From assembly GCA_021776685.1 (NCBI GenBank), contig JAJFFJ010000083.1:1-64000 (forward strand): 64,000 bases of DNA, given 5' to 3'. Within the stretch, counting starts at the first letter, position 1. Every line of letters starts with the position of its first letter. Source of the DNA: Alphaproteobacteria bacterium (lineage in GTDB: Bacteria; Pseudomonadota; Alphaproteobacteria; Bin65). Made by a program: the position numbers and the translations under genes. Below are positions 1 through 9,825 of this stretch, one piece after another. The notes beneath the pieces are model-generated. The model had not been told where the DNA came from. It worked only from the letters and a program-made list of their open reading frames with translations, and made no database searches.

Positions 1-538
1 TGACCGGGTGGCCCGGCTGGTGGACGCCCGCTGGCTGGAAGCCAGCTTCCAGGTCAGTGACGAGCAGTATGGCCGCCTGATCGCGGCGGGCGTCGTGCGC
101 GGCAAGAAAGCGGATATCGTCTGGCGCACCCGGGCCAAGACCTTCAAATATGTCGCCGTGATTGAGCGTATTTCCGGCCAGGTGGCCAGCGGCAGCGGCG
201 GCGTCGTGCTCTATGCACGGATCAAGAACACCAGTCTCAATACAATTCTGCGCCCTGGGGTTTTCGTCGAGGTGGCGATTCGTGATCGGGTCTACAACAA
301 CGTCTACCGCCTGCCGGACGAGGCGCTGGTCGGCACGGCGACGATCTATGTTGCGGTGAAACAACCCGCTGGCGCGGACGACAAGGGCCCCGTCTGGAGG
401 CTTGAACGGCGGGTCGTCAAGGTTGTGGGCCGGCAAGGCAACGACATTCTGGTTCAGGGTGCGCTCAAGCCTGGTGACCGTGTGGTTGCGTCCACCTTCC
501 CCGAGATTGGGCCCGGCGCGAAGGTGACTCCCAGATGA
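1..538 (+). CDS. RND efflux periplasmic adaptor (HlyD/AcrA family), C-terminal fragment
   Basis: The reading frame is open from base 2 with no start before the window edge, so this is the C-terminal part (about 178 residues) of a longer gene. It carries the end of the beta-barrel (IKNTSLNTILRPGVFVEVAI, the typical 'L.PGMFV.V' adaptor signature) and a membrane-proximal domain ending in GALKPGDRVV. Adaptors of this family are anchored in the inner membrane and bridge an RND pump to an outer-membrane channel. The stop codon overlaps the start of the RND pump gene by four bases (ATGA), so the two are co-translated. No outer-membrane factor gene follows. Substrate is unknown. Confidence 0.9.
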   Translation, partial: DRVARLVDARWLEASFQVSDEQYGRLIAAGVVRGKKADIVWRTRAKTFKYVAVIERISGQVASGSGGVVLYARIKNTSLNTILRPGVFVEVAIRDRVYNNVYRLPDEALVGTATIYVAVKQPAGADDKGPVWRLERRVVKVVGRQGNDILVQGALKPGDRVVASTFPEIGPGAKVTPR

Positions 539-3500
539 CCAGCCCGCCGGAGGCGCCGGAAGGGCAGGGTAGAGGGAGCGGGGACAAGCCCCCGCCAACC
601 GTACGCAGAACCGGTGTCATCCCGATGTTTGCGCGGCACCGCACGGCCGCGAACCTTTTGATGGCCCTGATGATCGTCGCCGGCCTGTTCGCACTGTTGC
701 GGATGAACACCCAGTTCTTCCCTGATTTCGGCATCGACATCGTTTCCGTGAGCATCGACTGGCCGGGCGCCAGTGCGTCTGATGTGAACCAGAACATCAT
801 CCAGGCGGTGGAGCCCGAAGTGCGCTTCATCGATGGCGTCAAGGAGGTCACCTCGACCGCCTTTGAAGGGCGGGCCTCCGTGGTGATCCAGTTCGAGCCC
901 GGCTCCAATATGCAGCGGGCGCTGTCCGAGGTGGATACGGCGGTCTCGCAGATCACAACCTTGCCGGAAGATTCAGAAAAGCCGGTTATCCGCCAGATTG
1001 CCAGATTCGATTCCCTCAGCCGCATCGTCCTCGCCGGGCCCTATTCAGAATCGGCGTTCAAGGCGATCGCCAAGCGCATTCGCGACGACCTGCTGGCCCG
1101 CGGACTCGACAAGGTCACCATCATTGGCGCCCGCAAGGAAGAGATCTGGGTCAATGTCCGGCCGGAATTGCTGCGCCAGCTGAACCTGACCCTCGGTGAC
1201 ATTGCGGCCACCATCCGGGCCCAGTCCCAGGATGTCCCGTCCGGGGACCTGCGGGGGCGCTCCCGCCGGCAGATCCGTAGCCTGGGCAAGCTGACCACGG
1301 CCCGGGAAGTCAGCCAGGTGGAGATCAAATCCCTGGGTGACGGCCGCAAGGTGGTGCTGCGCGACGTGGCCCGGGTGTCTGAACGGTTCGAGGACCGTGG
1401 TGTGACCGTGCGCATGGATGGCAAGCGCGGCATCGAGCTGTTCGTTCAGCGCTCGCCTTCCGCGGATGCCTTGTCGCTTGCCGACAAGATCGACGCCTAC
1501 GTGAAGGAGCTGCGCAAAACGCTGCCGGCCAACATTCAGGTCGTCCAGTATGACAAGCAGTCGGACCTGATTCGCAGCCGGATTGCGCTGCTGATCGAAA
1601 ATGGCATCACCGGGCTGATCCTGGTGCTGGTGGTGCTGTTCATCTTCCTGAATTTCGGTGTCGCCTTCTGGGTGGCCATGGGCATACCGGTGTCCCTGCT
1701 GGCGACCATGATGGTGATGTATGCCAGCGACCAGACCATCAACATGGTCAGCCTGTTCGGCATCATCATGGCGCTCGGCATCATCGTCGACGACGCCATT
1801 GTTGTGGGCGAACATTCGGAAGCCCTGCACCGCAAGGGCATGAGCGCCCAGATGGCGGCGGAAGGCGGGGGACAGCGCATGGCGCCGCCCGTGTTCAGCG
1901 CGTCACTGACCACCATTGCGGCCTTCCTGCCGCTATTCATGATCACCGACATCATCGGGCAGATAATCCAGGCAATACCGCTGGTGGTGGTGGCTGTGCT
2001 CGTGGCCAGTCTGATCGAGTGTTTTCTGGTGCTGCCGGGGCATATGCGCGAGGCGCTGAAACCGGCGGTCGGGGTCTGGCGGATACCATTCGCGCCGTTC
2101 CGCCGCTGGCGCGCTATCTTCGATCCACGCTTCGACCGATTCCGCGACGGACCCTTCCGCTCATCCGTGGGCTTCGCCCTGCGCTGGCGTTACGCCACCC
2201 TGGCCGTGACGGGAGCAAGCTTCATCATGGCTGCCGGTTTGGTTGCCGGCGGGCGTTTGTCCTTCGTCTTTTTTCCAAGTCCCGAGGTGGACAATATCCT
2301 CGTCAATGTGGAGTTCACCGCCGGCACGCCCCGCGCGCGCACGGTCAAGATGATCGACGAGCTGGAACGGGCCATGCGGGCGGCGGAAATGAAGCTGGCC
2401 GGCAAACGCGGCGCGCTGGTGAAGGCCGCTGTCGCACGGGTGGGCTCGTCCATCGGACGGGCCTTCGGCTCATCGATCAACGGAGATCATGCAGGGTCCA
2501 TCATTGTCCAGCTGATCCCGACTGAGAATCGGAACATCAAGGCGTCTGAATTCGCCAAGGCCTGGCGGCAGGAGCTCCGGCGCCTGCCGGGCATCGAATT
2601 GTTGACCATTGCGCCCGTGCGGGGTGGCCCGCCAGGTCGCGACATCGATGTTCGTCTTACCGGCGATGATCCCACCAAGCTCAAGGCGGCATCGACCGCC
2701 GTCAAACGCCTGATCCGCTCCATTTCCGGCACCCGCGATGTGGAGGATGACCTGCCCTGGGGCAAGCAGGAGGTGATCCTTGAAATGACACCGCGGGGCA
2801 GGGCGCTCGGGTTCAACACAGAAACGGTTGGCCGTCAGGTGCGCCATGCCTTTGAAGGCGCCATCGCGATGCGCTTTGCACGGGGCGACGAGGAAGTCGT
2901 GGTGCGGGTGCAGTTCCCTCGATCCTCGGTAGACAGCAATGCGCTGAACAACCTGTATCTCAAGTCACCGGGCGGCGCCTATGTGCCCCTGGAGTCCATC
3001 GTCAAAATGCGGACCAAGATCGGCTTTTCACGGATCAAACGTCAGGCGGGCAAGCTGCAGGTGTTGATCGTTGGGGACCTGGATAAAGGCGTCATCACCA
3101 CGCCGGCACTGAACGCGAAACTGCTTGAGGGTGGTTTGCCCGCCATCGCCACCAAACATGGGGTCAACTATTCCTTCAAAGGCAAGGCGGAGGAACAGCA
3201 ACGCACCCTCGACGACATGGCCGTGGGCGGTATCCTGGCGCTGGCCTTAATCTACATTATCCTCGCCTGGGTCTTTTCCAGCTATTTCCGGCCGATTGTG
3301 GTCATGATCATCATTCCCATCGGGCTGGTCGGCACGGTACTCGGCCACTACCTGCTGGACTATGACCTGACGATTCTCAGCCTGATTGCGTTGTTCGGCC
3401 TCTCGGGCATCCTGGTCAACGACTCGATCATCCTTGTGACCACCATCAAGGAGCGGCTGGATCAGGGAGAACCGGTTTTCGACGCCATCATCGACGGCAG

Positions 3501-3750
3501 TTGCGACCGCCTGCGGGCGGTCATTCTGACATCGCTGACCACCATCGGCGGGCTGACGCCGCTCTTGTTCGAGACCGACCTGCAGGCGCAATTTCTGATT
3601 CCGATGGCAATTACCATGGTCTTCGGCCTGGCCTTCGCCACCTTGCTGGTGCTGTTTGTGGTGCCCTGTCTGATGGGTGTTCTCCATGACTTCGAGCGCA
3701 TGGTGCGCGGCTTCTTTGGCATGGAACCGCCACGGGCGGCGACGGAGTAG
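535..3750 (+). CDS. RND efflux pump, inner-membrane permease (AcrB/HAE1-type)
   Basis: A protein of 1071 residues, the usual size for proton-driven RND pumps. It shows the two-fold repeat of one membrane helix, a large periplasmic loop and a bundle of helices. The proton-relay aspartate pair is visible in GIIMALGIIVDDAIVVGE near residues 408-425. The second-half equivalent GLSGILVNDSII lies near residue 955 and has a single Asp, as expected for AcrB-like pumps. There is an N-terminal cytoplasmic extension of about 30 Pro/Gly-rich residues before the usual 'FARHRTAANLLM' start. It is translationally coupled to the adaptor. Drug or metal specificity cannot be told; the CusA-specific methionine pattern is not evident. 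Confidence 0.95.
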   Translation: MTSPPEAPEGQGRGSGDKPPPTVRRTGVIPMFARHRTAANLLMALMIVAGLFALLRMNTQFFPDFGIDIVSVSIDWPGASASDVNQNIIQAVEPEVRFIDGVKEVTSTAFEGRASVVIQFEPGSNMQRALSEVDTAVSQITTLPEDSEKPVIRQIARFDSLSRIVLAGPYSESAFKAIAKRIRDDLLARGLDKVTIIGARKEEIWVNVRPELLRQLNLTLGDIAATIRAQSQDVPSGDLRGRSRRQIRSLGKLTTAREVSQVEIKSLGDGRKVVLRDVARVSERFEDRGVTVRMDGKRGIELFVQRSPSADALSLADKIDAYVKELRKTLPANIQVVQYDKQSDLIRSRIALLIENGITGLILVLVVLFIFLNFGVAFWVAMGIPVSLLATMMVMYASDQTINMVSLFGIIMALGIIVDDAIVVGEHSEALHRKGMSAQMAAEGGGQRMAPPVFSASLTTIAAFLPLFMITDIIGQIIQAIPLVVVAVLVASLIECFLVLPGHMREALKPAVGVWRIPFAPFRRWRAIFDPRFDRFRDGPFRSSVGFALRWRYATLAVTGASFIMAAGLVAGGRLSFVFFPSPEVDNILVNVEFTAGTPRARTVKMIDELERAMRAAEMKLAGKRGALVKAAVARVGSSIGRAFGSSINGDHAGSIIVQLIPTENRNIKASEFAKAWRQELRRLPGIELLTIAPVRGGPPGRDIDVRLTGDDPTKLKAASTAVKRLIRSISGTRDVEDDLPWGKQEVILEMTPRGRALGFNTETVGRQVRHAFEGAIAMRFARGDEEVVVRVQFPRSSVDSNALNNLYLKSPGGAYVPLESIVKMRTKIGFSRIKRQAGKLQVLIVGDLDKGVITTPALNAKLLEGGLPAIATKHGVNYSFKGKAEEQQRTLDDMAVGGILALALIYIILAWVFSSYFRPIVVMIIIPIGLVGTVLGHYLLDYDLTILSLIALFGLSGILVNDSIILVTTIKERLDQGEPVFDAIIDGSCDRLRAVILTSLTTIGGLTPLLFETDLQAQFLIPMAITMVFGLAFATLLVLFVVPCLMGVLHDFERMVRGFFGMEPPRAATE

Positions 3751-3764
3751 GCGGTCAATGATCC

Positions 3765-3792
3765 GCGCCGCTTGCCTGTATCAAGGCGGCGC
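3765..3792. terminator. GC-rich stem-loop between convergent genes
   Basis: The arms GCGCCGC (3765-3771) and GCGGCGC (3786-3792) are perfectly complementary and lie in the 42-base gap between the RND pump and recG, which converge. There is no T-tract on either side, so it would be an imperfect intrinsic terminator at best. Chance is possible at this GC content. Confidence 0.3.
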
Positions 3793-5874
3793 CTATCCCG
3801 ACCGCAGCAGGCGGGCCGCTTCATCCCGTTCGAACAGATACAGCAGTGTGCGGATAGCCTGGCCCCGCTCGCTTTCCAGCCCCGGGTCCTTGTCCAGCAG
3901 CAGGCGGGCGTCCTGGTGAGCGAGCGTCAGAAGTTCGGAGTGATGGGCCAGATCAGCCACGCGGAAACGGGGCAGGCCGCTTTGCCGGGTGCCCAATATT
4001 TCTCCGCCGCCACGTAGCCGAAGATCTTCCTCGGCGATCCGGAATCCATCTTCAGTCTCGCGCATGATGTCGATGCGCGCGCGCGCCACGTCGCCAAGCG
4101 GTCCCTGATACAGCAGCAAGCAGGTGGATGCCCGGTCGCCACGGCCGATGCGGCCCCGCAGCTGATGTAATTGCGCCAGCCCAAAGCGCTCAGCATGTTC
4201 GATAACCATCACAGACGCGTTGGGCACATCCACGCCAACTTCGATAACCGTCGTAGAGACCAGAAGGTCCAGCTCGCCGGCGGCGAACCGGCTCATGACG
4301 GCGTCTTTTTCTTTGGCCGCCAACTGCCCGTGCATCAGGCCTACACGCTCGCCAAAGCGCCGCTGCAACCAGCCGAACCGTTCCGTCGCGGCGGCCAGGT
4401 CCAGCTCGGCGCTCTCCTCCACCAAGGGACAGACCCAAAAGACCTGTGCGCCCTGGCCAATCGCCCGTTCCAGCGCTGGCACCACGTCCTGAAGTTTGTC
4501 GTTGGGCAGGGCGCGGGTATCCACCGGCTTGCGTCCCGCTGGCTTCTCCGTCAGGCGTGAACTGTCAAGATCGCCATAAGCTGCGAGCATCAGGGTTCGC
4601 GGGATGGGTGTTGCTGTCATCACCAGCACGTCGGCGGCAGAGCCCTTGTTCGACAGAGCCATCCGTTGATGGACCCCAAAGCGGTGCTGTTCGTCGATCA
4701 CGATCATCCCCAGATCGTCGAACACCACGTCATCGGAGAAGAGCGCATGGGTGCCGATGGCGATCTGAATCTCGCCGACGGACAACTCCGAGACAATCTG
4801 CTCCCGCACACGCCCTTTATCCCGGCCGGTCAAGAGCACGGCGCGTACGCCGGTTTCTTCGGCAAAGCCGCGAATGGTCTGGAAGTGCTGCCGTGCGAGC
4901 ACTTCCGTGGGCGCCATCAATGCCGCCTGGGCGCCGCCGCCCACCGCATTGAGCATCGCCAGCCAGGCGACCACCGTCTTGCCGCTGCCCACATCACCTT
5001 GCAGCAGCCGGAGCATGCGCGCGGGCGAGGCCATGTCTTCTTCGATCTCGCGCAGGGCTTGATTCTGCGCAGACGTAAGCGTGAAGGGAAGGGTGGTCCC
5101 GGCGCGCTGGCGCAGTTCGGTGTTGGTGTCGAAACTCCGGCCTTTTTGTTTCCGCGTGCGGGCGCGCAGGAGCTGCAGGGCAACCTGGGTCGCCAGCAAC
5201 TCGTCATAGGCCAGGCGCAGGCGATGACGTGTGTCGTGGGCAAAGTCAGTGGCGCTCTCCGGCGTATGGACCTGCTTGATCGCAGTTTGCCACGCGGGCC
5301 AGTCTTGTTTGCTCAGGAGCGCCGCATCGGTCCATTCCACCAGATCCGGCGCTCGCCCGACTGCGGCGGCCACAGCTTTGCGCAGGACCCGGCCCGACAG
5401 GCCCGCAGTCAGGGGATAGACCGGTTCCACCCGCCGGATCGTGTCTGCGTCGTCCGGCGTGCCGATTTCATCCGGATGAACCATCTGTTTGCTGCCGCGA
5501 AAATCCTCAACCTGGCCGCTGACCAGGCGGGTTTCACCGATGGGAAACTGCTTCTCCAGCCAATCCGCCTTCGCGTTGAAATAGACCAGTGTCAGCTCGC
5601 CGGAGTCGTCGAAGCAGCGAATGCGCCAGGGCAAACCGCGGCGCCCGGGCTTCTCATGGCTGCCCACAACTACCGTCAGGGTCAGGATTTGCCCGGCTTC
5701 CGCATCGGCGACCGGGCTGCTGGCCCGCCGGTCCACAAAACCGGCGGGCAGATGCCAGAGCAGGTCGACAATCTTGTCCCCCGCCACCCGCGCAATAAGC
5801 TCGCCCAACCGTGGACCAATGCCGGCGAGCTTGGTTATCGGCTCAAAAAGGGGAAAAAGAACTTGCGGACGCAC
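3793..5874 (-). CDS. recG: ATP-dependent DNA helicase RecG
   Basis: A protein of 693 residues, normal for RecG, which remodels stalled replication forks and Holliday junctions. It has an N-terminal wedge/OB domain (about residues 1-200), then a superfamily 2 helicase core. Walker A is LLQGDVGSGKT near residue 295, Walker B is the DEQH box VIDEQHRFG near residue 395, motif III is TATPIPRT, and motif VI is QLRGRIGRGDRAS. The C-terminal RecG signature LRLRGGGEILGTRQSG is present. The start is GTG at 5874, matching the typical MRPQVLFPLF opening. It converges on the RND pump and diverges from sdhE. Confidence 0.97.
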   Translation of the reverse strand: MRPQVLFPLFEPITKLAGIGPRLGELIARVAGDKIVDLLWHLPAGFVDRRASSPVADAEAGQILTLTVVVGSHEKPGRRGLPWRIRCFDDSGELTLVYFNAKADWLEKQFPIGETRLVSGQVEDFRGSKQMVHPDEIGTPDDADTIRRVEPVYPLTAGLSGRVLRKAVAAAVGRAPDLVEWTDAALLSKQDWPAWQTAIKQVHTPESATDFAHDTRHRLRLAYDELLATQVALQLLRARTRKQKGRSFDTNTELRQRAGTTLPFTLTSAQNQALREIEEDMASPARMLRLLQGDVGSGKTVVAWLAMLNAVGGGAQAALMAPTEVLARQHFQTIRGFAEETGVRAVLLTGRDKGRVREQIVSELSVGEIQIAIGTHALFSDDVVFDDLGMIVIDEQHRFGVHQRMALSNKGSAADVLVMTATPIPRTLMLAAYGDLDSSRLTEKPAGRKPVDTRALPNDKLQDVVPALERAIGQGAQVFWVCPLVEESAELDLAAATERFGWLQRRFGERVGLMHGQLAAKEKDAVMSRFAAGELDLLVSTTVIEVGVDVPNASVMVIEHAERFGLAQLHQLRGRIGRGDRASTCLLLYQGPLGDVARARIDIMRETEDGFRIAEEDLRLRGGGEILGTRQSGLPRFRVADLAHHSELLTLAHQDARLLLDKDPGLESERGQAIRTLLYLFERDEAARLLRSG

Positions 5875-5980
5875 AATCGTGCTCGTTTTCTGTCGTCATG
5901 GACAATCCGGCACATTCATGGGGCGTCGCCGGAGTGGTTTATCCTAAGCGCCCGTTCCCGCCGCACAACAGGCCACTTCG

Positions 5981-6256
5981 ATGCCCTCTGAGTTGTCCAC
6001 GGATATTGACCGGCAACGCCGCCGGCTCCATTTCCGCTCCTGGCACCGGGGCACAAAAGAAATGGACCATTTGCTTGGCAGGTTTTCAGACGCTCATTTG
6101 GAGACCCTGAGCGCGGATCACCTGGCGGCATATGATGCATTGCTCGAGGAAAGCGACCCGGACCTCTACAACTGGATTACCGGCCGGGAATCGGCACCCG
6201 ACCACATCTCCGATGCTCTGATTGAATTGATGAAAACATTTCATAATGCCAAGTAA
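5981..6256 (+). CDS. sdhE: FAD assembly factor SdhE (succinate dehydrogenase assembly factor 2)
   Basis: A small protein of 91 residues of the SdhE/Sdh5 (DUF339) family, which promotes covalent flavin attachment to the succinate dehydrogenase flavoprotein. The hallmark RSWHRGTKEMD near residues 20-30 fits the family's conserved 'RRGMREMD/L' flavin-transfer motif. The acidic helical remainder ends in LIELMKTFHNA. In alphaproteobacteria sdhE is commonly found beside recG and mfd, as here. Its 3' end overlaps the start of mfd by 11 bases. Confidence 0.93.
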   Translation: MPSELSTDIDRQRRRLHFRSWHRGTKEMDHLLGRFSDAHLETLSADHLAAYDALLEESDPDLYNWITGRESAPDHISDALIELMKTFHNAK

Positions 6257-9200
6257 CTCTTTGAATTTACAGGATCTGACTCAAGGATCAGGCCAAGTGA
6301 CTGTGGCCGGTGCTCCGGAAGGTGCGGACGCCGCGCTCCTGGCCGATCTGGCCGTTTCCGGGCAGCCGGTCCTGCATGTGGCGCTCGACGATGCCCGTGT
6401 GGATCGCCTGCTGGATCTGTTGAGGTTCTACAACCCGGACATTTCGGTGGCCGCCTTTCCTGCATGGGACTGTCTGCCCTACGACCGGGTGTCCCCCAAT
6501 GGTGAGATCGCCTCCGAGCGGGCAAGCGTCCTGGCGGGGCTGGCATCGGGCGATCTGCCACCGATCGTGCTCACCACAGTATCCGCCATCCTGCAGCGGA
6601 TTCCGGGTCGGGACGTATTCGAGAGCCGGCTATTCACCCTGGAACGGGGCGGCCGCCTGGATCAGGACGCGTTGACCAGCTTCCTGGCGCAAAACGGCTA
6701 TGCCCGTGTGGGCACGGTGCGCGAGCCTGGGGAATTCGCGATCCGGGGCGGCATCATCGATCTTTACCCGCCGGGCCTTGGCAATCCCCTCAGGCTGGAT
6801 CTCTTCGGCGATGTTATCGAAGACCTCCGTGCCTTCGACGCTGCTACCCAGCGAAGCGATGAGGCGCTTGCATCTGCGCGCCTGTCACCGGTTCGCGAGC
6901 TGGTCCTCAATGAGGACGCCATCGAGCGGTTTCGCACCGGTTATCGTGGGCTCGTAGACGGCGGCGGCCTCACCGATGATCCGCTCTATGAAGCGGTGAG
7001 CGCGGGCCAGGCCTTTCCCGGTATGGAGCACTGGCTACCGCTTTTCCATGACTCCATGGCGACCTTGCCCGCATGGCTGCCAGACAGCCTGATAACCCTG
7101 GATCCCCAGGCGGATCAGGCGATCCGTGCGCGTCTGGACCAGATTGTCGATTATTTCACGGCCCGCGCCGACCATGCCGGCAGCGCCAAAATGGCGGATA
7201 TGTCTGGTGGCGGTCGGTACTGGCCATTAGCACCCGAGCAGCTGTATCTCGGCGATACCGAGTGGGACTCCCTGCTGGCTGGCCGCCCGTCACTCGCGCT
7301 CTCATCTTTTGCAGCAGAGGACGGGGCAGGGACAGTAGATCTTGGTGGACGGCAGGGGGTCGGCTTTGCCGATGCCCGACAGGACCCCAACCGGGAGCTT
7401 TTCGACGAGGTTGCCGCCCGTATTCAGGGGCACAAGAGCGACGGCGACAAGGTTCTCGTCACCGCCACATCAGCGGGTGCGGCGGACCGATTGGGCCAAC
7501 TACTGGACGAACAGGATATCCCCACATCCCTGCTGGACAACCGGAAGGCCATAGACCACCTCGCGTCGGACGTCGCCGGAATTGCCGTGTTACCGCTCGA
7601 GCATGGCATCCTGATGCCAGGTCTCGCTCTCGTCACGGAGCAGGATATCTTCGGCGAGAAACTGGTCCGCCGGGCCCGCAAGCGCGCCCGCGGCGCCGAC
7701 GAATTCCTCACCGAGCTCTCCGCCATCTCCGAAGGCGACTATGTGGTCCATATGGATCACGGCATCGGCCAGTATGACGGACTGGAGACCCTGGAAGTTA
7801 CCGGTGCGCCTCATGATTGCCTGATGGTGCATTATCACGGCGGCGACAAGCTTTATGTCCCGGTCGAAAACATGGATGTGCTGGCGCGCTATGGCGCCGA
7901 GGACAGCGGTGCGCAGCTCGACCGGCTGGGCGGCGCTGGCTGGCAGGCGCGGAAGGCCCGGGTCAAGGCGCGCATCAAGGAGATTGCCGACAAATTGCTG
8001 GCTGTGGCGGCGGAACGCGAACTCAGCGACGGCGAGGTGATTCACACCGAAACCGGCCACTATGAGGAATTCGCGGCGCGCTTTCCCTATGATGAGACCG
8101 AGGACCAACTGAGTGCCATTGGCGACGTGCTTGCCGATCTGGAATCGGGCCGGCCCATGGACCGGTTGGTTTGCGGAGACGTCGGCTTCGGCAAGACAGA
8201 GGTGGCGATCCGCGCGGCCTACAATGCCGTCATGGCGGGGCACCAGACGGCGGTCGTGGTGCCAACGACCCTGCTGGCCCGACAGCATTACGAAACCTTC
8301 CGCCAGCGTTTCGCCGGGCAGCCCGTGCGCATCGGCCGTCTCTCACGTCTGGTGACGCAGAAAGAAGCCAGCCTCACCCGTAAGGCGCTGGAAACCGGTG
8401 AAATGGATATTGTCATCGGCACCCACGCGCTGCTGGGTAAGACCGTCCGGTTCAAGAATTTGGGCCTTCTTGTGGTGGACGAGGAACAGCATTTTGGTGT
8501 GGGCCAGAAGGAGCGGCTGAAAGAGCTGCGCGCCAACGTCCATATCTTGACCCTGACCGCAACGCCGATCCCCCGAACTCTGCAGATGGCCCTGGCCGGC
8601 GTGAGAGACATGAGCCTGATCGCCACGCCGCCGGTCGACCGCCTGGCCGTGCGCACCTTCGTGCTGCCGTTCGACCCCGTGGTGCTGCGCGAGGCGATGC
8701 AGCGGGAGATTTTCCGCGGCGGGCAGATCTTCTACGTCTGCCCGCGCATCAAGGACCTGGTGACGGTCGAGGAAACCATCCGTGAATTGATGCCGGATGC
8801 GCGGATCGCCATGGCCCACGGTCAGATGGCGCCCGCCGATCTGGAAGAAGTCATGACCCGCTTCTACGACGGCGAATACCAGGTGCTGATCTCGACCAAC
8901 ATCATCGAGTCGGGGCTCGACATCCCCAGTGTCAACACCATCATCATCCACCGGGCGGACATGTTCGGGCTGTCGCAGCTCTATCAATTACGGGGCCGGG
9001 TGGGGCGGTCGAAAACCCGCGCCTATGCCTATCTGACCGTGCCATCCGACAAGATGCTGACCAAGACCGCCCAGAAGCGGCTGGAAGTGATGCAGACCCT
9101 CGATACGTTGGGCGCAGGTTTCAGTCTCGCCAGTCACGACATGGATATTCGCGGCGCGGGCAACCTGCTGGGTGAAGAACAGTCCGGCCATGTGCGCGAG

Positions 9201-9770
9201 GTGGGGATTGAACTCTACCAGCACATGCTGGAAGAGGCAGTGGCCACAGCGCGGGATAAATCCGGTACCGGGGCCGCCGACGACGCGGACGATTCGTCGG
9301 CCGACTGGACACCGCAGATCACCATCGGCATGCCGGTGATGATCCCCGAGGCCTATGTGGCAGATCTCACCGCACGGCTCGGGCTCTACCGCCGGTCAGC
9401 TTCGCTGGTGGACCGGGAGGAGATCGATGGCTTCGCGGCGGAACTGGCTGACCGTTTTGGCCCGCTGCCTGAAGAAGTGCAGAACCTGCTCGACCTCATC
9501 GGCATCAAACAGCTCTGCCGCCTGACCAACGTCGCGAAAGTTGACGCAGGCCCCAAAGGCGCCGTGCTGACTTTCCACAATAATTATTTTTCCGACCCTG
9601 CAGGCCTCGTCACCTTGATCGCGCAGGAATCCGGGACCATGAAGCTCCGCCCGGATCAAAAACTTGTCTATCGCCGCAACTGGACCAACCCGGAAGCCCG
9701 GGTGAAAGGCATCAAGTACCTGATGCGGAAACTGTCTGATCTGGTGGTCCACGGGCAGGTCGCCCCCTGA
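6246..9770 (+). CDS. mfd: Transcription-repair coupling factor Mfd
   Basis: A protein of 1174 residues, the standard length. It displaces RNA polymerase stalled at DNA lesions and recruits UvrA. The N-terminal UvrB-like module includes FPAWDCLPYDRVSPN (about residues 72-86). The RNA-polymerase-interacting domain is around residues 490-560 (DYVVHMDHGIGQYDGLE, KLYVPVENMDVLARY). The translocase has Walker A GDVGFGKTEVA near residue 643, VVDEEQHFG near 742, TATPIPRTL, and QLRGRVGRSKT. A C-terminal UvrA-contact-masking domain follows. The ATG lies inside the sdhE coding end, so the two genes are coupled. Confidence 0.98.
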   Translation: MPSNSLNLQDLTQGSGQVTVAGAPEGADAALLADLAVSGQPVLHVALDDARVDRLLDLLRFYNPDISVAAFPAWDCLPYDRVSPNGEIASERASVLAGLASGDLPPIVLTTVSAILQRIPGRDVFESRLFTLERGGRLDQDALTSFLAQNGYARVGTVREPGEFAIRGGIIDLYPPGLGNPLRLDLFGDVIEDLRAFDAATQRSDEALASARLSPVRELVLNEDAIERFRTGYRGLVDGGGLTDDPLYEAVSAGQAFPGMEHWLPLFHDSMATLPAWLPDSLITLDPQADQAIRARLDQIVDYFTARADHAGSAKMADMSGGGRYWPLAPEQLYLGDTEWDSLLAGRPSLALSSFAAEDGAGTVDLGGRQGVGFADARQDPNRELFDEVAARIQGHKSDGDKVLVTATSAGAADRLGQLLDEQDIPTSLLDNRKAIDHLASDVAGIAVLPLEHGILMPGLALVTEQDIFGEKLVRRARKRARGADEFLTELSAISEGDYVVHMDHGIGQYDGLETLEVTGAPHDCLMVHYHGGDKLYVPVENMDVLARYGAEDSGAQLDRLGGAGWQARKARVKARIKEIADKLLAVAAERELSDGEVIHTETGHYEEFAARFPYDETEDQLSAIGDVLADLESGRPMDRLVCGDVGFGKTEVAIRAAYNAVMAGHQTAVVVPTTLLARQHYETFRQRFAGQPVRIGRLSRLVTQKEASLTRKALETGEMDIVIGTHALLGKTVRFKNLGLLVVDEEQHFGVGQKERLKELRANVHILTLTATPIPRTLQMALAGVRDMSLIATPPVDRLAVRTFVLPFDPVVLREAMQREIFRGGQIFYVCPRIKDLVTVEETIRELMPDARIAMAHGQMAPADLEEVMTRFYDGEYQVLISTNIIESGLDIPSVNTIIIHRADMFGLSQLYQLRGRVGRSKTRAYAYLTVPSDKMLTKTAQKRLEVMQTLDTLGAGFSLASHDMDIRGAGNLLGEEQSGHVREVGIELYQHMLEEAVATARDKSGTGAADDADDSSADWTPQITIGMPVMIPEAYVADLTARLGLYRRSASLVDREEIDGFAAELADRFGPLPEEVQNLLDLIGIKQLCRLTNVAKVDAGPKGAVLTFHNNYFSDPAGLVTLIAQESGTMKLRPDQKLVYRRNWTNPEARVKGIKYLMRKLSDLVVHGQVAP

Positions 9771-9825
9771 CCATTGGCGCCGGTGCTGCTGGCGTCAGGG
9801 AGGCAGGTCCAACGTAGAGAATTTA

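Noticed and set aside
1-3750. RND pair considered as a CusBA-type metal pump
   Set aside because: No metal-binding methionine cluster or CusC/CusF-like neighbour is visible, so only the general RND family is called.
4666-5991. A 441-codon plus-strand open frame opposite recG
   Set aside because: It is antisense to intact recG, has low-complexity composition and no recognisable domain. Long antisense frames are common at this GC content.
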